NCBI RefSeq assembly: GCF_012726295.1
Contig: NZ_JABAOB010000002.1
Location: 62,001-126,000, forward strand
Direction: 5' to 3'
Source: Chitinophaga sp. Ak27
Lineage (GTDB): Bacteria; Bacteroidota; Bacteroidia; Chitinophagales; Chitinophagaceae
Length of the DNA: 64,000 bases
The notes under the pieces were generated by a model, which ran no database searches, was not told the origin of the DNA, and worked only from the letters and a program-made list of their open reading frames with translations. Positions within the stretch are counted from its first letter, which is position 1, and the number at the start of each line of letters is the position of its first letter. Position numbers and translations under genes: made by a program. This document shows positions 24,430 to 33,944 of this stretch, one piece after another.

Positions 24430-26043
24430 CTATTTCACATATGTGCTGCCCTTGTCCTGTCCAAATGTTATAGGCCGGTTATCTGCGGAAGGATGATCTG
24501 GTACCGGAGGAGCGGGGGCTGTCCAGTTTTTCCATGATACGCGCGAGCCATCAGGATTAGTCACCTCAAATCCGGCAAATTGCCAGTCGCCGTAGTAATG
24601 ATTGTTGCGGAAAACATTATCCTGCTGAAACGTGATCCGCCATGGAATCACGTAACCACTGAATTCAGGAAACGAGCCATACTCAGAGAATATTCCATTG
24701 ATGCCGCAGAAATTTCCGCCGACATATCCCAGCATCGCCTTATCTATTCTGAACTCGTTATTCTCCACTATTATATTTTCTGTTGACCAGCGACAGGCAA
24801 ATTTATCCGGAACACTGCCGGGAATAGTATTTGGCACACCGGATTTGCAGGGGGAGTCATCATACAGGCTTTTTATCTTTATGGTACCTGCTATATGGGT
24901 GTTACCGCTGGATCCACTATAGCGGTTGGGATTTTCCCATAGCACCACACCGCCCCAATTGTTTTCGAAATTATTTTTACTGATTAACATGGGGGAAGTT
25001 TTAAGATTAAATCCACGGGGGCTGCCGGCTTCGGAAATGTAGATGGCAGGAACCGGGAAATTGTCTCCATGCTGCATATTCAGCATGCCGGCAACGATCG
25101 CATTCTTCTTAAAATTATTGAAACGTACCCTGGCGTCATAGCCGGCTTCTATCATTAATCCGTTGCCGTCATTATCATTGATGTAATTGTTTTCAATTAC
25201 GAAGCCACGATTGTTATTATCCAGCCACAGGCCTACTCCCTTATTATGATGAACCCAGTTATTCGTCACCATAACATTCTTGTTGATCCAGAACTTTGCG
25301 CCACCGGTACAACCACAACCTTCAATTTTTTTCTCCCAGTCGTCGGTATTGTTGCCCGTAATTTCGTTATGATCCAGTACGAAATTTTCTACCTCATTTA
25401 GTTCCGTTCCGCAGCAGGAGTTAATACCATATTGACCGTTATCTTTTATACAATTATACCGGTAAATATTATTAGGGCCAGCCATCAGGCCTGCACCTTT
25501 GTTGTTGGAAATAGTATTATACTCGATGGTCCATTTATTGCCGGCATCGTGGTTAACAACGCCCTCGTCGCGGGGCGCCACGAAGTTACGGATGGTAAGA
25601 TAGCGAATGGTTACATTGGATGCCCTCTGCGTAAATGCATAGTGATTAATGTTTTGGCCATCCAGGATAGCACCGGGGCCACCAATGAAGGTACTGCTGT
25701 CTTCCGGGATAATCTGGCTGTATTTGTCGCCGCCTATGGTATGTACGCCCGGTGCAAACCAATAGGTAGCTCCCCTGATTTTGAAATTGACGTTGCTGTT
25801 ATTGCCCGCCTGTACAATGATAGCACCCGGCGGTGCAACGCCGGGGCCGGTCAGTAATTGTGTGTTGCCGCAAATTTCGGCTGGAGGGGACGACGGCCAT
25901 ACGTTGGCCTCACCATTATCCTTACCTCCGGGATCCTCCTTAGGTCCTGCTTTATCAGGCTTATGACATCCGGCGGTATACAGAATACACAGCAGCATTA
26001 ATAAGCTGCAGATCTTTCGCAATAGTAAATCAGATTTTCTCAT
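24430..26043 (-). CDS. exported parallel beta-helix repeat lipoprotein
   Basis: A 537-residue protein with a lipoprotein signal (LLMLLCILYTAGC, lipobox Cys near residue 25) and right-handed parallel beta-helix repeats from about residue 60 to 480: repeated N-rich turns such as ASNVTIRYLTIRNF, EYNTISNNKGAGLM, DHNEITGNNTDDW and ENNYINDNDGNGLMIEAG. This fold is shared by pectate lyases, other polysaccharide lyases and NosD-like proteins. No catalytic residues can be assigned by eye, so the substrate is open. A cell-surface role in polysaccharide handling fits the GH11 gene close by. Confidence 0.85.
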   Translation of the reverse strand: MRKSDLLLRKICSLLMLLCILYTAGCHKPDKAGPKEDPGGKDNGEANVWPSSPPAEICGNTQLLTGPGVAPPGAIIVQAGNNSNVNFKIRGATYWFAPGVHTIGGDKYSQIIPEDSSTFIGGPGAILDGQNINHYAFTQRASNVTIRYLTIRNFVAPRDEGVVNHDAGNKWTIEYNTISNNKGAGLMAGPNNIYRYNCIKDNGQYGINSCCGTELNEVENFVLDHNEITGNNTDDWEKKIEGCGCTGGAKFWINKNVMVTNNWVHHNKGVGLWLDNNNRGFVIENNYINDNDGNGLMIEAGYDARVRFNNFKKNAIVAGMLNMQHGDNFPVPAIYISEAGSPRGFNLKTSPMLISKNNFENNWGGVVLWENPNRYSGSSGNTHIAGTIKIKSLYDDSPCKSGVPNTIPGSVPDKFACRWSTENIIVENNEFRIDKAMLGYVGGNFCGINGIFSEYGSFPEFSGYVIPWRITFQQDNVFRNNHYYGDWQFAGFEVTNPDGSRVSWKNWTAPAPPVPDHPSADNRPITFGQDKGSTYVK

Positions 26044-26182
26044 TAGGTATGAATTGTTGTGAATAAAAGGTCTCCATGGTCACTTACGGTTATCATCAGT
26101 AAGTAGCTTATATAAAATATTTAGTCAGCTTTTTTAGAAGCTGCGACAACAGCTGACGAATTTCTTCCCTGCTACAGCGCAG

Positions 26183-26437
26183 TTAAATGCATGTCGCATT
26201 GGTAAAGACATAAAAATTGTTTGCGGGTAATTCAGAAAAGGCATTCATAATTGAAATGGTTTGGGCAAGGTTAAATACGTCAGCGCTCAACAGATAATTG
26301 ATCAAATGCATCATGGGCCTGGTTCTTTCCTTCTTCTCAGACAGAATATTTCTCAGATTGCCCTGGATCTTTGTGTACAGTAGTAGGGAATATTGGTGGT
26401 TGTTACTATAAACACGGTTTTTCAGACTGGTTTTGTG
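26183..26437 (-). pseudogene. coding-like remnant without a start
   Basis: An 84-codon open frame bounded by TAG (26438-26440) and TAA (26183-26185), with protein-like composition: SLKNRVYSNNHQYSLLLYTK, then RPMMHLINYLLSADVFNLAQ and a final NNFYVFTNATCI. There is no ATG near its 5' end; the first is in the middle (MMHLINYLL). It looks like the 3' end of a decayed gene. The family is not recognised. Confidence 0.4.
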
Positions 26438-26440
26438 CTA

Positions 26441-27016
26441 ACCGGGAAGTAAGTTACAAATAAACTTGAAAGATTTATCGCAGGAAGAGTTTTTTTATCA
26501 GATATAGGTGTCTTGTATGATTTTAATAGGCTGACCGGCCAAAAGTGTCCGGCAATTTACTTGACCCGAATCTACAGCGGATGGAGATTAGAAAATGCTT
26601 AAAAAGTGATTAATAAAACATTAGAATAGGCTTAAAGAAAGGTACAAAATAGTTCGGATTGCTGCTATTTCATTACTGATGAAAAAAGGGTGTTTAATTT
26701 AAAATATTTTTTTCAGTAATTGGAAAGCTGTAATATTGGAAAACGATCACGATACAAACCCGAACGCAGAGCCATAATCTTTAAGCAAATCTAAGTAACC
26801 CACATTTCAAATCTGTAATACCGGAAAACTAATCTGTTCATACTAAATATGCGTTGATAACGATTGCTACAGGTGAATAGCCTACGTTTTTCCCGTCATT
26901 TAAAATAATTGAAAGCCTAAACATTAGTTGTAAATACAGCTATAGTAAACCCTTTTTTTCATGCAGGCACCATAGCAATCTTAAATCTAACATCTAAAAC
27001 CCAAAATCTTAACCCG
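26441..27016. other. non-coding gap
   Basis: AT-rich sequence before the M57 protease gene. I see no complete gene, no RNA gene and no clear TAnnTTTG promoter at the expected distance from 27017. It probably includes the protease's regulatory region. Confidence 0.5.
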
Positions 27017-27841
27017 ATGAGAAATCAAGTATTTTTTCTTCTGATCTGTCTGTTGGCAGGTTTGTTCATCACATCATGTCAGAAAGATAACAAACAAGGG
27101 AATACGGATAAACCCGGTATTTCCAATGACGTATTAGCACAAATCAAGGCAAAAGGCTTCAGTACCCGGAATGTACATGCCGTAAACGGAGGTTATCTCG
27201 TAGAAGGAGATATTTTTCTTAGCTCAAAAGACCTCAGTCAGAAGGCCAGAACTAATAAAGTCAGAGTGGCCAAAACAGAACAGTATTCCACTAATAACCT
27301 GGTAAGCAGCCTGCCACGTGTGATTACCGTGAAGGTTAGTAACCTGGGCAGTGCTTTTGTACAAGGCACTGACCTGGCCATCCAACGTTACAATGCCCTG
27401 GGGCTGCGCATCCAGTTCCAACGCATTTCCAGCGGTAATGCGGATATAACTATTCAGGGATTTTATGAAGGGCCCAGCGGTGGCTATATTACTTTAGGAT
27501 CATCCGGTTTCCCTACCGATGCGGGAGATCCTTTTAATCTCATTCAGATGAATACCCATCCTGACGCCTACGGCAGTAACCCCAATGTGCAGTATGTTGG
27601 CTCTGTGCTTCAGCACGAAATAGGGCATTGCATCGGTATGCGCCATACCGACTATATGGACCGTTCTTATAGCTGCGGCGGTGATCCGGTGGATGAAGGA
27701 GATGGTGGTGTAGGGGCAGTATATCTGCCAGGTACCCCAGCTGATCCTGACCCGGATTCCTGGATGCTAGCCTGCTCCAATGGAGGGAACCGTACTTTTA
27801 ATGCTAACGATATTATTGCATTAAATTATCTGTATCAATAA
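27017..27841 (+). CDS. M57-type (HEIGH) metalloprotease lipoprotein
   Basis: A 274-residue exported protein with a lipoprotein signal (LLAGLFITSC, Cys at residue 21). The zinc site HEIGHCIGMRHTDYMDR starts at residue 200 and has the HExxHxxGxxH form; the HEIGH core and cysteine-bearing surroundings match the dual-action HEIGH metallopeptidase family (M57). A propeptide-like N-terminal half (ISNDVLAQIKAKGFSTRNVH) precedes the catalytic domain. It would act at the outer surface or periplasm. A strong hairpin follows at 27875-27909. Confidence 0.9.
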   Translation: MRNQVFFLLICLLAGLFITSCQKDNKQGNTDKPGISNDVLAQIKAKGFSTRNVHAVNGGYLVEGDIFLSSKDLSQKARTNKVRVAKTEQYSTNNLVSSLPRVITVKVSNLGSAFVQGTDLAIQRYNALGLRIQFQRISSGNADITIQGFYEGPSGGYITLGSSGFPTDAGDPFNLIQMNTHPDAYGSNPNVQYVGSVLQHEIGHCIGMRHTDYMDRSYSCGGDPVDEGDGGVGAVYLPGTPADPDPDSWMLACSNGGNRTFNANDIIALNYLYQ

Positions 27842-27874
27842 TCCATTGCTAAACGGAAATGCATGAAAAAAGAA

Positions 27875-27909
27875 AGGTTACACCGCGGCTATCGTGCCCG
27901 GTGTAACCT
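27875..27909. terminator. strong hairpin after the M57 gene
   Basis: AGGTTACACCG (27875-27885) pairs perfectly with CGGTGTAACCT (27899-27909). A short T-rich stretch follows on the plus strand. It lies 33 bases after the protease stop. Confidence 0.8.
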
Positions 27910-28140
27910 CTTTGTTGTAGCTGCCCTCACTATATGAGGGAGCTGGTGGACTACGTTACCCAGAACTGGAAAGCATGGTTGGTAGCAGGATTTTTCCAAC
28001 TCCCTGATCTTTGCATTGTTAATAGTAATGTCCTGAGAAGGATAAACGAGGATGCCTATTCCCCATTCGCCGGTAGTACCGGGTGGCAGTAGAGCGACAT
28101 GAAGATTGCACTTTGATGAAAGGTATGCATATTCGTCAAT
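27889..28140 (-). pseudogene. coding-like remnant, 3' part of a lost gene
   Basis: An open frame of 83 codons without a usual start. It reads IDEYAYLSSKCNLHVALLPP, then GTTGEWGIGILVYPSQDI and TINNAKIRELEKSC, and ends at TAG 27889-27891 inside the terminator hairpin. Its 5' end runs directly into the 3' end of the lipoprotein gene at 28136, as if an upstream part was deleted. The sequence looks like real coding material, but I cannot name a family. A 52-codon frame on the opposite strand over the same bases is less convincing. Confidence 0.4.
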
Positions 28141-28678
28141 TTACGCTTTCACTTTTTTTGGGTGCTCTTGCTTTTTTTAGTAGTTCTTGATACAGCTGCT
28201 CCTCCCGCTTTTGCGTACCATCAGAAATTTTTATTCCGGCTTTCTCAAATTCCCGTATTAATCTTTTATCGAAACCTGCGAGGTATGATGCAAATGACAA
28301 AGAATCTTTTGCTTCAGGAATTGTCTTAAAAGGAACAGGTAACTCTTTAAACCTATATAAAGTGGCTTTGGTACTATCGTTGCCTTCAAGTAGTACTGAG
28401 TCGCCGTAGTCTATAATCTTAGCCGCGTAGTGATTTGTAAGATATTTTAAAGAATCGTTTTCTATTTTATAAAGAAGCCCGAACCGGCCAACTTTCTGAT
28501 TATAAAAGACTATGTATTGCGAATCGATATCAAATTCGCTATATCCATTTGCTATTGAGAATCTATGCCATTTCCCGATCAGAGAGTTTTTATTTCCTTC
28601 CATGTTTTTAATATTCGGTGAATGGCAGGCGAAAAGTGCAAAAATGAAAAGTACAAGAAAATAGGGCGTTGATCTCAT
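28136..28678 (-). CDS. hypothetical lipoprotein, 180 aa
   Basis: A small exported lipoprotein: MRSTPYFLVLFIFALFAC ends in a lipobox-like cysteine at residue 18. The body starts with SLIGKWHRFSIANGYSEFD, followed by alternating strands (IVFYNQKVGRFGLLYKIEND), a pattern seen in lipocalin-like Bacteroidota lipoproteins, and ends in a charged helix (EEQLYQELLKKARAPKK). Specific function is unknown. It lies downstream of the GH11 gene on the same strand, with a 117-base gap containing a hairpin. Confidence 0.75.
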   Translation of the reverse strand: MRSTPYFLVLFIFALFACHSPNIKNMEGNKNSLIGKWHRFSIANGYSEFDIDSQYIVFYNQKVGRFGLLYKIENDSLKYLTNHYAAKIIDYGDSVLLEGNDSTKATLYRFKELPVPFKTIPEAKDSLSFASYLAGFDKRLIREFEKAGIKISDGTQKREEQLYQELLKKARAPKKSESVN

Positions 28679-28737
28679 CAGAACTAATTGTTGAATAATA
28701 TTAAATAGGTATTCAAATGACAGGGAATACCCGCACT

Positions 28738-28771
28738 GAATACTGCCCCGCTTCCTGCGGGGGCAGTATTC
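28738..28771. terminator. hairpin after the GH11 gene
   Basis: GAATACTGCCCC (28738-28749) pairs perfectly with GGGGCAGTATTC (28760-28771). It lies 24 bases beyond the stop of the minus-strand GH11 gene. No long T run is present. Confidence 0.65.
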
Positions 28772-28795
28772 GTTTGCTATTAATTAAACCAGTGC

Positions 28796-29560
28796 TTATT
28801 GCATCCAAATAGTACAGTTAATATTGCCGTTAGTATTAGAGCCCCAGGTCTCTGAAACCATAATGGCCGGGATATTTAACTGACCAAGCGTATATCCTAA
28901 ACTACTCCATTTGTTATAGTGATTGGCAAAAGTAATGACGCGATTTTGCCCGGTAGTAACTTTTGTAACCCTGGAGCTGTAAATCTGTCTGAAGCCATCA
29001 CCACCATCGATATTTTTACCTGTCACCCAACGGGTCCATACATTATAACCTGCACCATCGCTTTCAAATGTCCCTAAATAAGTGCCGGTATGAGGTGATA
29101 CGGCGCCCCATGTTTCATTCACATAATACTCATAATAAGGGTTTCTGCTCCATCCGTACCAGCCGAAAGTGCCACCACCAGAGTTTGAGTAAGTACCCAG
29201 ATTATATCCTATTTTGTAGGATGCAGAACCTACCGAATAGCCTTTGCCGCAGGTGAAATTGCCGTTAAATCCGTTCCAGTTAACGCTGTAATTTCCGCCA
29301 GGGCCATTTGCGTAATTAACGGTGCCAGTGGCGCCGTCACTTTTCCAAAGTGACCAAAAGAAGCCGTCATGGGTACCCGATTGGTAGAATTGGGCCGTGG
29401 CCTGAGCTTTGGAAAGCGTTTCAATACCTGCTGCCTCGGGCTGGGTTCTTGCCTCTTTTCTACAGCTTGTTAAAATTGTAGTGCCTGCAAGTACAATGGC
29501 TACAGCAGTGCCAAAAGCAACCTTCCAGGTTACTCTTGTAAGTGGGTTTTGTTTTTTCAT
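28796..29560 (-). CDS. GH11 endo-1,4-beta-xylanase lipoprotein
   Basis: A 254-residue exported xylanase with a lipoprotein-type signal (ILTSC, Cys 33). The body is a full GH11 jelly roll: SGTHDGFFWSLW, NYSVNWNGFNGNFTCGKGY, GWYGWSRNPYYEYYV with the nucleophile Glu144, and IMVSETWGSNTNGN with the acid/base Glu237. It hydrolyses the xylan backbone and as a lipoprotein would stay cell-bound. About 195 residues of mature domain is normal for GH11. A fossil of a second copy lies at 24224-24280. The nearby beta-helix protein may act on the same plant polysaccharide. Confidence 0.95.
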   Translation of the reverse strand: MKKQNPLTRVTWKVAFGTAVAIVLAGTTILTSCRKEARTQPEAAGIETLSKAQATAQFYQSGTHDGFFWSLWKSDGATGTVNYANGPGGNYSVNWNGFNGNFTCGKGYSVGSASYKIGYNLGTYSNSGGGTFGWYGWSRNPYYEYYVNETWGAVSPHTGTYLGTFESDGAGYNVWTRWVTGKNIDGGDGFRQIYSSRVTKVTTGQNRVITFANHYNKWSSLGYTLGQLNIPAIMVSETWGSNTNGNINCTIWMQ

Positions 29561-29974
29561 ATCGTGGGTTTATTGGTTAGAGAAGCAAATGAAGCATATT
29601 TTAAAATGGAACAATGCTAATAATCACCAAATTTGTTACACAAATGTTCATACGCCGGCCAGGAACAGGCTACAAACAGGAGCTTGGTTCCGGGAATTTC
29701 CTGATCCTGTCCAGGGGAAGGTCTTCTTTTAAATATTTGCTTTTCATAAAACTGTTTATCGATAACATAAAAAATATACTTCCCCGTTATAAAGGTCGTA
29801 TCAAAGTTTTCTTTATTTTAGGGTGGAATACTACCTTTCTTCAATTTGAGCGTATGATGGATATTGTATTACAGTAATTGCCGTCTGGGTAATTACATCT
29901 TAGCTGATAATTTTATTCATGATCTCTGCGCTTTCGGCGCAGGGGTATCTTCTATTTATTTAATTCTATCAGTA
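29561..29974. other. non-coding gap
   Basis: Region between divergent genes (GH11 and a GNAT acetyltransferase). Short open frames here lack protein character. It should hold both promoters, but I could not place a convincing -33/-7 pair. Confidence 0.4.
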
Positions 29975-30490
29975 ATGCTTAAATACAATTATACTATCAG
30001 GAGGGAAACGCCTTCTGACATCAACGCTATCGATCAGGTAACAAAGACCGCGTTTGCCTCAGCTGCATATAGCAGTGGAACAGAATCATTCATCATAAAA
30101 GCCCTGCGCGCAAATGGTCAGCTGACCATTTCTCTGGTAGCAGAGGAAGAGGGAGTAGTGATAGGGCATATTGCTATATCGCCTGTATTTATTTCTTCAG
30201 GAAGTAAAGGCTGGTTTGGACTAGGGCCAGTGTCGGTGATCCCTTCCAAACAGGGATCCGGCGTTGGTGCTGGCCTGATCAGGGCCGCCATTGACGCATT
30301 GCGCGGCCTGCATGCAGCCGGCTGTGTGGTGTTGGGCGAACCCTCTTATTATGGCCGGTTCGGATTCAGGAGTGAGGCCCGTTTGCAGTACCTGCATGCT
30401 CCTGCGGAGTATTTCCAGGTACAGTCATTTACAGGAAAGATACCAGAGGGGACTGTGGAATATGATGATAGTTTCAATGTCACCGGCTGA
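29975..30490 (+). CDS. GNAT family N-acetyltransferase (YhbS-like)
   Basis: A 171-residue acetyltransferase starting MLKYNYTIRRETPSDINAID. The core is SLVAEEEGVVIGHIAISPV, then GLGPVSVIPSKQGSGVGAGL with the acetyl-CoA loop (QGSGVG), and VLGEPSYYGRFGFR, the signature of the YhbS group. The frame is open to 29864, but the ATG at 29975 matches the family start. The substrate is unknown. It ends at a clear terminator. Confidence 0.9.
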   Translation: MLKYNYTIRRETPSDINAIDQVTKTAFASAAYSSGTESFIIKALRANGQLTISLVAEEEGVVIGHIAISPVFISSGSKGWFGLGPVSVIPSKQGSGVGAGLIRAAIDALRGLHAAGCVVLGEPSYYGRFGFRSEARLQYLHAPAEYFQVQSFTGKIPEGTVEYDDSFNVTG

Positions 30491-30509
30491 GAATAATCAG
30501 ATGTAATAG

Positions 30510-30543
30510 AAGAGGCTGTCTCAACGGGATTGAGCAGCCTCTT
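30510..30543 (+). terminator. rho-independent terminator
   Basis: AAGAGGCTG (30510-30518) pairs with CAGCCTCTT (30535-30543), with further pairing TCAA/TTGA inside, followed by TT and a GTGT stretch. It is 20 bases after the GNAT stop. Confidence 0.75.
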
Positions 30544-30645
30544 TTGTGTCATCAGATCAGTTTATTTCAGCAGCGTTTTTACGATAAGAACAAAAAGGTT
30601 CGACTATTTGGTAGTGAATTAATCAGCCTTATTAACCCCAAATTA

Positions 30646-33600
30646 CTATTGCGGAATCGGCGGTAGCCATTCGCTAACGGAGGGTACTGTACGTCCAGGA
30701 GCGGCGCCCGGCCCTGCATTGTGGCCACTGCTATCTTGTGTCATTTGCCAGTTGAGTGTGTATAATGTATGCCACATATCCACATTGATCTTGGCTGCCG
30801 GTATATTCGGCGTGGTGACAAGCAGATTACCTGCGGGAGCGCCTTTGCCATATTGATAAATGGTCATGTTATAATCGCTGGTTGCGGTGCCTGAATTGTT
30901 ATAGTAGAGTATGAACAGAAATGTAGAACAATTGTCTCCTACGGCTGCCACATCCAGGTAGGTAGCATTTGAAGGCAAGCTTAGAGTAGGAGACGCGCCA
31001 TTTTCACCGGAAAAGCAACTAACTGGGTTTCCGTTCAGGTCGAAAGCTTGGATCCTGGCAAGATTAAAACCACTTGACGCAACCTGCTCCAAAACGAGGA
31101 TGGTGCCGTCATGGGAGCAGGTAACCGCAATGGGAATGAAGAGAAGACCGGGCCTGCCGCCGCTTCCGTTAAAGTTCAGGGCCTTCCCGGCAAAAGCCCG
31201 GGCCAGCGGGATATTATTGTCGGCAAGTCCTGGATCAGCTGCCAGCGGTGTGATCATCATTTTGCAATATTTTTGATTTACACCTATGATATGTTTGCTG
31301 GGGTGTAGCGTCACGGAGTCGGGGAAATAAGGGAATCGTCCATAACTGTTTTGGCCCGCAGACATATCAAATGTAGGGGAGTTATCATCCAATATAACCT
31401 TACGCAAATGATAACCACCGTCGGTATCCAGACCGTTATCTGATTTACGTGGGTCAATGTAGTAATTACCTAAATCGGGAAATTTCGGATCAGGAACCGG
31501 CAGATTATTTTCTAGCACAAAATTCCCGTTGTCCATTTGGAATTTAGGAGGAAAACTGTCGTATATCAAATGCGACAAGCCGGATAATGCGCAGGTGGGG
31601 AATTTTACTGCATTCATATCGGTTCCGGGAATATTAACATTCTGGAATGCATAGAGCTGTCCATCAGCATGATTGAAGCAATCCGTAATCCCCAAACCCG
31701 CCGCCTTCCAGGAAAGACCTATCATGCCATGGCGCTGACTGATGGCAAGGCCCATCCATTCCGAAATAGCATTCCCTGTTTGACTGTTATCGGCATTGGA
31801 AAGCGTCCCGGTGGGGGGAAAAGATTGCTGCATCCAACTATACTGGCCAGAATAACCCAATATCGCCGTATGTGTGTACACCGATTTGCTGTTCAGCGGT
31901 ATGGGCACCTGTACCAGGTAAAGTATAATGCTGGCAGTATGCTGTTCGTCGTTTTCCAATTCCCCGGTAGTGGCTTTTCCTGCCGTCCAATTATCAATAT
32001 AGAAATCTACCTCGAACTTAACCTTGCCCCCCAGCGTATTTTCGAAGCTGGCGCTCAACGTAGCAGGATAGCTGGATGGATCAAGCGCCACCTGGGATGA
32101 AGTAACACTGGGACGGTTCTGATCCAGGTATATCATTTTGGCAACGTAGCTGGCCTTCGAGCCAGACGGGACAGCAGGAAAAGAAATATGCCTTGGGTCA
32201 GGGTGGATCGTCAGGGTACTCGTAATGGTAGTGGAAATGCTATTGGAAATCATCCAGGGACTATCTACCACTTCTACTATCGTTTGCGACATCTGCGCAA
32301 CATCGGCAGCGATATTTACCGCAATCATCGCCCAGCCGGCAAAAGGTATTTCATCTTCTATTTCGCCTTCAACTATTTGCTTTTCGCACCAGACCAATAG
32401 TTTTGTAACGGCCTTATCGAAAATAATCTGTCCGATCGTAGAGAACTCAACCCAGTTCATCTTTTTGTCCACAAGCCCCACATATAGAAAATCTCCGCCA
32501 AAATAAGTAATCCCAATGGCAAGCGCCGCTGCAATAAATTTGGAGTCATTAAATAAATCATAGGCTGGCTTCCAGGTTTGCCCCGCCACGCCTACACCCA
32601 GGAATATGGATGGCAACACAAAGTTCAACATGGCGGTAGTAACACCGCCAATAACGGCACTCTTGGGGTAATGGTTTTTGCCTGTTCCCAGGCCACATCC
32701 ATAAATATTTGCGGAAACGGCGCCTTCGGGGAATGTGACGTTTACAGTGAGCGTTCCTGGAAACTTTGTATCCGGCACACCAAATATGGTATCGATCGGA
32801 CTTATCCAGCCAATAAACCGTAAATCGTCATAATCCAATTGCAGGTCTGCGACAATTTCGGCAGACATGCCGCCATCATCGGGTTGCCAGTCCGGTGTGT
32901 TCATTGTATTGCCGTCTGCGTCAACAAACTGGATATAGGCTGCCAGGCAACGGATATAGGTATTCGTCATGGTTATTTCAACCTGGCGTTTACCTGAGTC
33001 AATTACATTAATACTTGTTTCAAGGCCGTAGGTGGGATCAGTATTTGCAAGGGCTGCTGTCCAATGATCGTCTTTCCTGGTACGGGCTTTCAGACTAGCG
33101 GGCATGTATATACCAGCTGCCATTTCTCCATTGTCGCCGGCAGATTTTACGCTGGTGCCTTCCTGTAAAGTCCAGCTTGTTCCCTTGAGGCGCACATCGT
33201 TCTTGGTGCTGATCTGCACAGCCGTCATGGCGTCTCCGGCAGCTTTCATGATATCGGTGGTCGGGATGAGGAGTTGCTGTTCCCCCATGGAGCTGGTATC
33301 AAAGTTTTGATAGTTAGCCCAGCCGGAGTTAACTGCAGGAGGGCCGGCTGCGCGCATGGCATCAACAAGCGTCTGTATTAAACCATAAGTAATAGGTGCT
33401 TTAAACTGGTCCATGTGTTCAAGTATATAACCGGCAATAGTGGCATCCTTTGTATTAAGGTCTCCATGATGCCGTATCAACGTTTGGGCAGTTGTTTCGT
33501 AATCACTGTGCTTTACTTTAACGCCTGGCCGTTTATTCAGCATTGATTCGCCATCAGCAGTCTCGTTGGGAACAACCAGGATATCTACATGATGGATACC

Positions 33601-33918
33601 TGATTTACCGGGCAGGGTGTTGGTTTTATTTTGATGCCGGATGCTATACCGTATCACTGTTCCCTGCTGAATATGGACTGCATGCGGAGTATAATGAGTA
33701 AGCGCGGTGTCTTCCAAATGGGCCAGCGAAGGGTGTTCCATCCTGGCTTTCGACCGCGATTCAGGGGTGTGTTCAATGAGCGGGTGTTTTTCTCCGGCAA
33801 TATATACCCAGTAATCTTCCCCCGGCAATTTATCTGAAAGGTTCGTATGAAAAATATGGGGTATGGTGGCTTTGCTGGTCCTGGGGGAAGCTGCGCGCTG
33901 TGTTTGTTCAACGGACAT
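30646..33918 (-). CDS. large protein of unknown function, 1090 aa
   Basis: Not recognised. It begins MSVEQTQRAASPRTSKATIP with no signal peptide, unlike the two preceding operon genes. The first 400 residues look like beta-rich and mixed domains; about residues 420-500 are hydrophobic (TTAMLNFVLPSIFLGVGVAG and FIAAALAIGITYFGGDFLYV), then an acidic stretch and another apolar segment. The last 350 residues have a propeller-like pattern (GTILVLEQVASSGFNLARIQ and IQAFDLNGNPVSC). Membrane insertion or pore formation is possible but unproven. It is last in a three-gene operon with two exported pentapeptide-repeat proteins, 26 bases after the second. Confidence 0.75.
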   Translation of the reverse strand: MSVEQTQRAASPRTSKATIPHIFHTNLSDKLPGEDYWVYIAGEKHPLIEHTPESRSKARMEHPSLAHLEDTALTHYTPHAVHIQQGTVIRYSIRHQNKTNTLPGKSGIHHVDILVVPNETADGESMLNKRPGVKVKHSDYETTAQTLIRHHGDLNTKDATIAGYILEHMDQFKAPITYGLIQTLVDAMRAAGPPAVNSGWANYQNFDTSSMGEQQLLIPTTDIMKAAGDAMTAVQISTKNDVRLKGTSWTLQEGTSVKSAGDNGEMAAGIYMPASLKARTRKDDHWTAALANTDPTYGLETSINVIDSGKRQVEITMTNTYIRCLAAYIQFVDADGNTMNTPDWQPDDGGMSAEIVADLQLDYDDLRFIGWISPIDTIFGVPDTKFPGTLTVNVTFPEGAVSANIYGCGLGTGKNHYPKSAVIGGVTTAMLNFVLPSIFLGVGVAGQTWKPAYDLFNDSKFIAAALAIGITYFGGDFLYVGLVDKKMNWVEFSTIGQIIFDKAVTKLLVWCEKQIVEGEIEDEIPFAGWAMIAVNIAADVAQMSQTIVEVVDSPWMISNSISTTITSTLTIHPDPRHISFPAVPSGSKASYVAKMIYLDQNRPSVTSSQVALDPSSYPATLSASFENTLGGKVKFEVDFYIDNWTAGKATTGELENDEQHTASIILYLVQVPIPLNSKSVYTHTAILGYSGQYSWMQQSFPPTGTLSNADNSQTGNAISEWMGLAISQRHGMIGLSWKAAGLGITDCFNHADGQLYAFQNVNIPGTDMNAVKFPTCALSGLSHLIYDSFPPKFQMDNGNFVLENNLPVPDPKFPDLGNYYIDPRKSDNGLDTDGGYHLRKVILDDNSPTFDMSAGQNSYGRFPYFPDSVTLHPSKHIIGVNQKYCKMMITPLAADPGLADNNIPLARAFAGKALNFNGSGGRPGLLFIPIAVTCSHDGTILVLEQVASSGFNLARIQAFDLNGNPVSCFSGENGASPTLSLPSNATYLDVAAVGDNCSTFLFILYYNNSGTATSDYNMTIYQYGKGAPAGNLLVTTPNIPAAKINVDMWHTLYTLNWQMTQDSSGHNAGPGAAPGRTVPSVSEWLPPIPQ

Positions 33919-33944
33919 AAGAAATATTTTAAAAGTTTTGGAGA

